A stretch of DNA of 64,000 nt from Agarophyton chilense (lineage: Eukaryota; Rhodophyta; Florideophyceae; Gracilariales; Gracilariaceae), in NCBI GenBank assembly GCA_030374765.1, contig JARGXX010000098.1, positions 1,426,001-1,490,000 on the forward strand. The letters run 5' to 3'. Under the pieces are notes generated by a model that worked only from the letters and a program-made list of their open reading frames with translations, did no database searches and had not been told where the DNA came from. Positions within the stretch are counted from its first letter, which is position 1; every line of letters begins with the position of its first letter. Of the stretch, positions 32,461-42,200 are shown in pieces. The position numbers and the translations under genes are program-made.

Positions 32461-33255
32461 AGTTTCAAGCGATCTAATGTTGAAGCTTGTGTTTGCAAAG
32501 CCTTCCAAGAAACAGAGATCTCCAACCACGTTTGCTTTCAGTAATCTATCCGCCCCCGATAAGTAACCGTGCAATGTCTTCATAGTTAAAGATGGATCCA
32601 TGAAAGCAATGGCATGAGTACTTCTGTTTCGCGATGGTTTGTAGAGTACCTTGTAGAGATCGATAATTTTGGGATGTGTTGGGGATAGGGGTGTAGCGCT
32701 GGGGTGGTTGAGCTTGCGGACGCGCTCATTTTCTTTCATCTTCCAGTAGTTTCGAAGCTTTTCATATTCGGCTACTTGTGCCATGATCCCGTAAACCGCA
32801 GGCCGCGGCTCAGAAGATTCTATGTGATGAATGAGAAGGAAATCGTGGCGCAAAAAGTCTACAGGACTTCCATCATCATTAAGATTAGATAGATCCACAA
32901 CTTGGTACGGTATCAAGAGCATATGCTTCTGTCGGGCTCCCACCAGGAAACGGTGTCCACCACCGACAACAACCAGTTTACCATACAGCACGCTACCCGT
33001 TCCGTTCAGTATCAGCAGAGGCTCTGACAAATGGTATTCCAGACTTGAACCAATCTCCTGGGCTAACGTAGTTAACTTCTTCATAGATGTGCGACGGCCA
33101 AAAACGGGTCCAACGAAGAGATCTACACAAGCCACACGCACAGAAGACGTTCTGGCTTCCTGAATTCGTCGATAAACATTTGACGAGAAGATGGAAAGGG
33201 ATTCCATACTTCTGTCATAGGCGGTATTGACCTTAACAGCATCGCGCTTGGGCAT
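32461..33255 (-). CDS. Exon 1 of the protease gene, or a separate unknown gene (tandem copy 1)
   Basis: Starts at an ATG at 33,255 (MPKRDAVKVNTAYDRS) and runs 265 codons to 32,461. The frame stays open to 32,377 if no intron is removed. At 32,460 is a donor-like GTACGT; an AG at 32,399 gives a 62-nt phase-0 intron with a TTGAC branch-like site about 20 nt before the AG. Splicing would join this to the protease exon as one 912-residue protein. No known domain is recognised: there is a hydrophobic core VACVDLFVGPVFGR, LLILNGTGSVLYGKLVVVGG and a basic middle. Frame and splice signals are identical in both tandem copies, so a sequencing slip is unlikely. Confidence 0.6.
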
Positions 33256-33355
33256 GAGAGAAAGGCGGAAGAAGTCAAAACGAGGTAGTGGAAATGAAAA
33301 GTGGTTGATCCGAACGGAGATAAACCTCAAATGGAGTACCTGGTGAGAACGAAAA

Positions 33356-33410
33356 AGAGGGGGGGGGGTTTGGGGGGCGCAGCCCCCCAATTCGGGGGGG
33401 GTCCCGGGGA
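33356..33410. other. G-tract hairpin upstream of the protease gene (tandem copy 1)
   Basis: A run of G, then GGGGGGCGCAGCCCCCC (7-bp GC stem with a 3-nt loop), then CCCCCCAATTCGGGGGGG. It could form stable hairpins or a G-quadruplex. It lies about 100 bp upstream of the ATG at 33,255. It may act in the promoter or leader, or mark an element end; repeated at 48,813-48,867. Confidence 0.6.
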
Positions 33411-33492
33411 GGGCGCACTATATCTGTAGCTACGGCCCTGCACTTTACAATGGTGCAAAAAGTAGAGGCTGAAACGGACGGGAAGTGGTCTA

Positions 33493-34220
33493 TATATATA
33501 TTACAGGTTGTAAGTGTGGGCTGGCGCTTGGTAAAACGCAGTTGTCAGTAGCGCTTGGTAATTACATACACCAAGCGCCACGCGCTGCATTCGACGTATG
33601 TGCGATTTTGACCCCCTGGATGGAAAACGTTGTGCTGGAGAGCGCGTATGACACATTGGCACGCTCAAAAAATCGTGGCTAATTGCGCTCAGGCGCTTCG
33701 TTCGGGTAACGTAGCGCGCGACTTGCCAGATGTTGGGGCGCAGCACCCATTTTCGCAATTTTTGCATTTGAAAAAATCATAAATTTTACGCGCGCTGGGC
33801 TTTCTGCCCAATCCTGCGTTTGCACATGCTTTATTGTAACATTTTTGCTACACAACGTGGAGGCGTGCGTCGAGTGTGGCACTCAAAGGCGCTTGGTTTC
33901 AGCCACATCTCCGCTGCACAGTCGAGCTGTGTTGTAAGCTGGATAATGTGCGAAATTTTTATCAAAAGAAAGGGTTAGGGTATGCGTTTGCGCTTGGTTC
34001 TGTGGCGATTTCGTGGAGGCAGTTGGCACATTGTCAGGCGTTTTGTATGTGCGTTTTTGGGGTCGTGGACGCGGCTAGAAAAGGTGCGTTTGCGCTTGGT
34101 TCTAGGATGGTTTTCATATCCGGCAACACTGGGGGCCGATATTCGTTGGTATTGTCAAGTTCAATGGAGGTTGAGTGTGGTGAGTAGTAGGTCAGGCGAG
34201 TGCTGGCGCCACACTCTCAG
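33493..34220. repeat. A repeat heading tandem copy 2
   Basis: Begins TATATATATTACAGG and ends CACACTCTCAG. It carries CACGCGCTGC and TTTTTGCATTTG, shared with the A units to the right but not with those at 13,670 and 18,036. The six GCGCTTGGT copies are kept. Confidence 0.9.
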
Positions 34221-34344
34221 CTAAAGAAGACGCGTGCAGTGCGTTTAGTGAGGTAGGGATGACGTATGCTTAACGATGCCAGGTAGGGTCTTATGACGTT
34301 AAGGTTTGTCCAACAGTGCCATCGCCACAAAGTAGCTATTGGTC

Positions 34345-37157
34345 AGGGCCTGAATATATTGGTGTTTTGCCATGCTGAAAAATCAATGTATTTTTTGATG
34401 TCTGTGTCTGAGTTGAAAACAGGGCCGGCCAGACAAAAAATTGTTAAAATTATGCTGTGGCGCAGGTCAAGCAGCCACACATGTATTTTGATTAAATCTA
34501 CCGAATAGCAGGCCTCAGTACACTGCAAATGCAAGTCTGATCGAGACTAGAAAAGTGCGATAGAAGGTGCCAAAAATGGAGGTTGTCCGAGACAAAACGG
34601 GTGTCTGAGACACCACGGGTGTGTATGAACTTGTGACAGTTGCCATACCAAACTCATCCCTGGGCACTGGACTACACGTTGCACGGGCATGTAACGCGGC
34701 TAAACACGTAGTAAGACGTGTGAGGGAGGATCTTAGAGAAATCCAAAGTGTACAGTTGAACATGGTGGCCGCTAGATGATCTGATCTAATTTTCGAAAAG
34801 CTTCGGATTTGGGTGTGTTTGGGAGGGGTTTTACAATCTGAGAAAAGGTCTTTGCCGTGTGTGCGGTAGAAGGCAGATGACTAGCTCGTGATTCACCGAA
34901 CTGTGGACACGCACAAGTAGGGCTGAGGAGAGCGTGTTGGATGTGAATGATGTGTAAGAGTGCTGAAGAGGGACCGAGTTGGACACAAAAACCGTGTGAT
35001 GATTGGCGTTTTAGCGTGCCGAAAAATGTTTGAATGACTTGCAATCCCTTGAGAAAAGAGGTGGGTTTAGGGGAAGATGCACCATTACGGGGTTTTATAT
35101 TTGCAGTAAGGAAAACAATCTTCAATATAATGGTGTTTTAGTAAGCTGAAAAGGCATTGAATTCTAAACCCCTGAATATATTGGTGTTTTGGCATGCTGA
35201 AAAATCAATGAATTTTTTGATGTCTGTGTCTGAGTTGAAAACAGGGCCGGCCAGACAAAAAATTGTAAAAATTATGCTGTGGCGCAGGTCAAGCAGCCAG
35301 ACATGTATTTTGATTAAATCTACCGAATAGCAGGCCTCAGTACACCGCAAATGCAAGTCTGATCGAGACTAGAAAAGCGCGATAGAAGGTGCCAAAAATG
35401 GAGGTTGTCCGAGACAAAACGGGTGTCTGAGACAAAACGGGTGTCTGAGACACCACGGGTGTGTATGAACTTGTGACAGTTGCCATACCAAACTCATCCC
35501 TGGGCACTGGACTACACGTTGCACGGGCATGTAACGCGGCTAAACACGTAGTCAGACGTGTGAGGGAGGATCTTAGAGAAATCCAAAGTGTACAGTTGAA
35601 CATGGTGGCCGCTAGATGATCTGATCTAATTTTCGAAAAGCTTCCGATTTGGGTGTGTTTGGGAGGGGTTTTACAATCTGAGAAAAGGTCTTTGCCGTGT
35701 ATGCGGTAGAAGGCAGATGACTAGCTCGTGATTCACCGAACTGTGGACACGCACAAGTAGGGCTGAGGAGAGTGTGTTGGATGTGAATGATGTGTAAGAG
35801 TGCTGAAGAGGGACCGAGTTGGACACAAAAACCGTGTGATGATTGGCGTTTTAGCATGCCGAAAAATGTTTGAATGACTTGCAGTCCCTTGAGAAAAGAG
35901 GTGGGTTTAGGGGAAGATGCACCATTACGGGGTTTTATATTTGCAGTAAGGAAAACAATCTTCAATATAATGGTGTTTTAGTAAGCTGAAAATTCATTGA
36001 ATTCTAAACCCCTGAATATATTGGTGTTTTGGCATGCTGAAAAATCAATGAATTTTTTGATGTCTGTGTCTGAGTTGAAAACAGGGCCGGCCAGACAAAA
36101 AATTGTAAAAATTATGCTGTGGCGCAGGTCAAGCAGCCAGACATGTATTTTGATTAAATCTACCGAATAGCAGGCCTCAGTACACCGCAAATGCAAGTCT
36201 GATCGAGACTAGAAAAGCGCGATAGAAGGTGCCAAAAATGGAGGTTGTCCGAGACAAAACGGGTGTCTGAGACAAAACGGGTGTCTGAGACACCACGGGT
36301 GTGTATGAACTTGTGACAGTTGCCATACCAAACTCATCCCTGGGCACTGGACTACACGTTGCACGGGCATGTAACGCGGCTAAACACGTAGTAAGACGTG
36401 TGAGGGAGGATCTTAGAGAAATCCAAAGTGTACAGTTGAACATGGTGGCCGCTAGATGATCTGATCTAATTTTCGAAAAGCTTCGGATTTGGGTGTGTTT
36501 GGGAGGGGTTTTACAATCTGAGAAAAGGTCTTTGCCGTGTGTGCGGTAGAAGGCAGATGACTAGCTCGTGATTCACCGAACTGTGGACACGCACAAGTAG
36601 GGCTGAGGAGAGTGTGTTGGATGTGAATGATGTGTAAGAGTGCTGAAGAGGGACCGAGTTGGACACAAAAACCGTGTGATGATTGGCGTTTTAGCGTGCC
36701 GAAAAATGTTTGAATGACTTACAGTCCCTGAATATATTGGTGTTTTTGGAAGCTGAAAAATCATTGAATTTTTCGATGTCTGTGTCTGAGGTGAGAACAA
36801 GGCCGTTTAAAAAAAAAATTGTAAATTTTATGCTGAGGTCCAGATTGAGCGGAAAGACATGTTATTTTAATGAATTTAGCGAAGAACACGCCTCACGACG
36901 TTGTAAACGCATGTCTGTCCGGGATTGAAAAAACACCATGAATGGTGCTGAAAATCAAGGTTGTCTGAGAAAGCACGGCTTTGTCTGAAGCCCGTTCCAG
37001 AAAGTTAGGACAGCTGCCAGATTCAACGCAGCCTATGTGCATCATGTTGAGCCCTTTTGGCGTCGCCCGAAACACGTTAAGGTTCTCTCTCGTATCGCTG
37101 AACCCGAACATTGTTAAACGACTTTAACCCCAAAATAACTTCACGGTAAAATCCTTA
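34345..37157. repeat. B repeat array (tandem copy 2)
   Basis: The same three full units and one diverged unit as in copy 1, shifted by 15,457 bp; units begin at about 34,347, 35,168, 36,008 and 36,725. The spacing, including the shorter first unit, is preserved, so the whole array was duplicated as a block and was not regrown. Confidence 0.9.
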
Positions 37158-37196
37158 CTGTCATACTATCACGAGTCTCAGAACTATATGATAGTT

Positions 37197-39289
37197 CTAT
37201 CAGTTGTCCCAAACACTGTGCTCTGGTTGCTTCATGGATGCGGCATGGAGAAGCGAAAGTGTTGTATACAGCGGCACGATGCCGGCGAAGTGAAGGCGGC
37301 AACGAGCGAAACCTGCGTATTCAAAGGCGCACGGGCGACAGGACGGCTGCAAGTCACTGCTGGCTAGTGCCGGCGGCATTGCGTCGGAATCGACCAAAAA
37401 CGACGTACATGTTTCCGATTGTGCCAGTAGGGGCAGCAAAGAGCGTAAGCGCCATGATCAGAAGGCCGCCAGTAGCAGACCGGACGGCGACCGCTTTTAA
37501 GACTGTAGGTTGTACGACGGCGAGGACGAGAACCAGCGAGGAGCTTTCTAGCAGACATGCGCACGAAGGTCTCAAATAACGACTGCGATGATAATAACAG
37601 CGCACCGGCAGCGAGAAAGCGTTGGCGAAAACGATCGCAGCGAAACGTGAACGGCGCCAACAAGTACGGCGCGACAACGGCGGCGACAACCAATGTAATC
37701 CGACTCTAGCGGCGACGAAAAGCTCCACTGAAAGACAGCAGCAACGTCGACAACAAGTTTGGCTTATGGAGCGCGGCGCAATGGCGGCAGTTATAAAGAG
37801 CTCCGCTGGATGGCAGTGGCAACAACGATTGCGATGTTGCTGCAGAGACTTCGACAAGCACTAAGCTACTGCCGGGGCTGCACCCAACGCAACCCGACGG
37901 CCGCTTCGACAGCGAGCATGGTGTGGCGGAGGAGGCTCCAATAATTGGGAGGCCTATGTGATGAAAGTCAACTGGCGTGGCCCTTTGGCAGTCGAATCAA
38001 CATGCGAAGTCTAACGGCCGCAACAGCACGACCGAGTGAACGGCGGGAGCCACAGCCGGAGCCGTGCGTGGTTTCAACCCTAACCGAAAAAGGGCGGTGG
38101 CTGAATCCACAATTCTAGGGGTGATGTTGCGGAGCAGGCGGCAGCAATACGAATGGTGCGGGTGCAGCAAGTTTAAAGCGTGCATGAGCGGCATAAATTC
38201 GTCACAACGAGAAAGTATTGTAGCGCTTCAGCGGCAGCGTATCGATCAGCAACGAACGGCGACGATCGGCAGCGGGATTCGCATGCGGTGTGTTTCGGCG
38301 GCGGCGACGGCAGAGATGGTAACCTGGCGAGCGGCGCAGCAGCGGAAAGCACATTGACTGTGGGACAGCCTTACCAGTCGTTAAGCGAGCGAACCGCGGC
38401 AACTTCAACATCGCCAGCAGTGTCGCAACTCGATCAAGAGCGGTAGCGAGGCTGCTGCCACGGGACGCCACTATTGTTGCTACGGCGTCGACTAGCGCAT
38501 TGGCAGCAGAAGCGGCGTAATTAATAGCCTGAAGCGAATACCGCTCGACTGATAGGAAACTGCAGGTACAGTAAGGTTCTTACACGATTTTGTACAGTTC
38601 TGAAGGACTGTAATTCACGCATGGAAGAAGTCATGATACGGGATGTTTCTGTACACAAAACTCTTGGCAAGTATATGGAGCTAAATTCTCTTCTGAAATT
38701 CTTAAAAATTGGGATCATTCTTGAAGTAATGCGTCCTGAGCGCTGACAAGGCCCCCATCTCGCCACTTCGACACGCTCTCCGGTGTAATATACCAAAGGC
38801 CGCTTTTGTAGCGAAACAGTCTACTGTCTCTGTAGTTCAGAGCCTCTCCCCTCTTGATACCCTACTACTAGGATCAGGTTGGGTTCTATGATTTTACATG
38901 CGTTTGGGCTGCTTACATGTTGTCATTGCTCTGACGCCAACCATGGAACGCAGCGCAGAATAAGTGTATGTGCGTTTTTGACAGCGCCTGATGGATGCAA
39001 TGGAACGCGATTAAATTTTTAATTTTTTGGAGAACCAGTTGTATGCCAAGGCGCTCCGGTAAATTGAGCCCCGTTCCATTGTTGATCATTTTACGATACC
39101 AAAACCATAGAACGCGGCGAAATGGAGCATGGTCTTTACTTCAAGCATCACACGGTTCATATAACTCGCATTTCATATCTCTGATCGGTAATGGTGCAGT
39201 ACTGCCCTAAAACATGTACGTGTGAAACGAATGTGAAAGTTTATACTTACGTACAGCTGCATTTACTTTCATATCTGACTAAGCTCGTT
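37197..39289. other. GC-rich non-coding stretch and spacer (tandem copy 2)
   Basis: Duplicate of 21,740-23,832; one base difference was seen (near 37,663). No gene supported. Confidence 0.5.
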
Positions 39290-42200
39290 TTACTCCTTCC
39301 TCATATTTGAAAACCAAACGCAAATCCTTAGAACATTGGGAGTTTCGTCGTCCGACGACGGTAACCATTTCGCAAACACCCGGTCTTGTTCGTGAAACAT
39401 AGTAGAGTCAGAACGTAAGCTTGCCACTTGTGATTCGTTGAAGAGACTGCAGTCTCTGTCGCAGAAAAGATCCTGTACCAAACGCGCCCTTTTCATCGGC
39501 GATGATCTCCACAGAAACCAGCCAAGCTCCCTGAGAAGAACCAGTCTACAAGTAGGACCGAAACCCAGCCCATCCCTGTGTACTTTGAATCCTTTCGCGT
39601 AAGACAGACCACACTTGAAACAACCTCCAGATGGTATTGCAAGATCTTTGTCACACAAGTGGTACCTGTGATCCTTTGAGTAGCATCTGAAGCATCGGTT
39701 CCTTTTCCACCCGCAACTTTGATTACCGTGTTTCACAACTGCTTTGTGTGAAACATAGCAAGCAATGCAATCATGTTCAAATTCTCGAATGAGGGACTCA
39801 CAAGTCCCTACAACATGACTCATTGAGTCTTCTTCATGAGAAGATGTAAATTGTAGTGCCCGACTAGAAGGTTCATATGCTTGAGAGAAGGCGTTAGCAG
39901 GACCTTCCGCTTCCAGGGCGTGGGGTTTCGGTCTCCATTTCGGCCCAGCAGGGCTGCAATTCTCCCAACTCTGTCGCTTATCACCGTCATCAAATTTTGG
40001 TGCACCATTGCTTTGAGTGTCGCAAATGTCACAATTTTCCGACTCGCTATCTAGCAGGCACATGCCACTTTGTTCCCCGTCCATGACACCATACATCCAG
40101 TTCTTTCGGCACAACAAAGTGTTTTCGAGCCATTTCTGTTCTTCCCTCCACTGCTCTAGTTTAATATAGTCTTCTTCATTTTGGATCTGCAATGCCTTTC
40201 GCTCTAGTTCAGCCTCAAAGGAACGTGCAAGACTACTGGAGTAGACGGTGATACAAAAAGCGAGCCTTCCATCCCTCCCTGCTCTTCCAGACTCCTGAGC
40301 ATGGTCTGAAAGTGACGTAGATCCACCTACATGCAAGACTATTCTCACATTAGGGGCGTCTATTCCAGCTCCAAACGCACACGTGCACACCATGAGGACC
40401 ACTGTGCACTGAGATGAATCCGTCGTATCTTTTTCACCTTGACTATTTTGCTGTCTCCAAGCTTTGTATATCTGGATCCGTTGAATCTTGTCCATGCCGG
40501 CGTAATAGCAAAGAAAAGAGACCTTTTTCGATAGTGGTTTCCTGGGGCTTCCGTTGTCTAAACCTTGTTCCTCCTCGTATAAGGCTGATAGAATATCACT
40601 GAGCTGCTCGGCGTCCTTCCTTCGAGTGACGTAAAGGAGAACTCGGAAAGCAGGCGAGTCCTGATGAGCATTGGCGTTAAGCCTAACTTGTTGACCTATC
40701 TCTTCTAACTTTTCTTCAAGAACGGAGAGAGTCTTCTCGAGGATCTTCTGCTTCGCACTTTGAAACCTTCCGCCCTCTGAACGATCTTGCGAACATAATG
40801 AATCGCTTTCGACGTTGATCACGGCGAAACAAAGGTTCTTGCGGACTGTGGGCATGCTGAGAACAGAAGCTTTACGCATTCCATGCTTTGCGACAAGGGC
40901 AGAGCGATCTCGTGGTGGAATTGTCCGAGTTAGTAAGATGCGTGGGATGTTTTTCGGTACTTCAAGTAGTCCGTATCTCAAATCACGCAGGCTTTGTCGA
41001 AAAGAAGACCAAGATGCAGTGAGATGGGCTTCGTCGATTACAACGCGGGCCAGTCTTCTCTCCGCCACAAGTTTTTGAACCAACTGCTTAAATCGTTGGT
41101 CCCGAACCTGCTCGGGAACGAGCATGTAAACGTCGGCTGGCTCTCCGATGTTTCCAGGTATAGTTGCACTGGCATGAAGCCCACATTTTTCGGCACGGAG
41201 CCTAAGTTCCTCTACCAGTGCCACCAGCGGAACAATCATGATTGTAGTAAAGGATGAGCGTTCCATAAACGCTGGAAGTAGAATGCACAAAGTCTTTCCC
41301 GATCCGGTGGGCATGACCACTAGAATGTTTTCACGGCGTTCTGCTACTGCAACAGTAACATTAAATTGCATGGTGGACTTAAACACCGAGTGATTACAGC
41401 TGTTCATTGTGCGAAGGTGCTCTAGAAAAGTAGGGAGATGATGTTCATATGTACGAGTCCCTACATCGACGAGTTTGACACCGAAGGGAGACATGGGCTG
41501 ATATGGGCCAATTTCAAAGATTGTATTTCCTCTGTATTCCAAAGAAATATCGCTTTCCAGAACAGCGGCTCCAGAATAGCTTCGGCGCCCAAGACTCTGA
41601 GAACTTGGTTTCGATACATCGAAAGGAATCGTATCAAGATTTGGGTGATGCCCTGACTTGTCTTGCATCTGGACTTTGTTCTCTGATGTAGGCAAGTTTA
41701 AAGGCTTCAGCCTTTTTCTGGGACGACCAGACTCATCTGTGTCGTTTTGAAGCTCAGAAGCGTTCCTTTCTTTCCCGTGAAAGCCCAGGTATTTGTGCCA
41801 TTGCATAGACCATCTACGATACTTGTCCAAACTAGGTTTCTGCAAATGGATTAATTCCTCTTTAGTTCTGGCGTAAGCCCTTTCAGCAGTTTCCACACTG
41901 TGAGCTGCCTGATTGTGCCCGACTGCACGGAACTCGTCACGAATCTGATCCATTAGATCATGAGCTTTTCCTTCACTAACGGCAGGGACCATGCCAACTG
42001 AATAATTTCTGTAGTCGTTGAAGGTTAGTTGGATGCCTTTTAGTTCAAGATGTTTCGATACCAAACCGCGTATGTAATCATCAGTGAAAGGTTTACCCTT
42101 GTTGCAGAAGAGGATGTTCCAGTGTTCTTTTCCCAAAGAGGGCCCATATAAAGCTGAGACCATTGCAGTTTCCAATGGCCTTATTAGAACAAGATACATG

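Larger units (their letters stand above)
18036..33492. repeat. 15,457-bp tandem unit, copy 1
   Basis: Every landmark in this block recurs exactly 15,457 bp later: both genes, the B repeats, the GC-rich stretch and the G-tract hairpin. Outside the A repeat I noticed only a handful of base differences by eye (for example near 19,347, 20,803, 22,206 and 31,122), so the duplication is very recent. The left border is the A repeat and the right border is the A repeat of the next copy. The A repeat of copy 1 differs at about ten or more sites from those of copies 2 and 3, which match each other, so exchange inside the A repeat is a likely mechanism. Confidence 0.95.

Noticed and set aside
18036-33492. 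Classifying the 15.4-kb unit as a Helitron, Polinton or Crypton
   Set aside because: I see no Rep nuclease, no family-B polymerase or capsid gene, and no small stand-alone Crypton recombinase. The helicase is RecQ-like, not Pif1-like.
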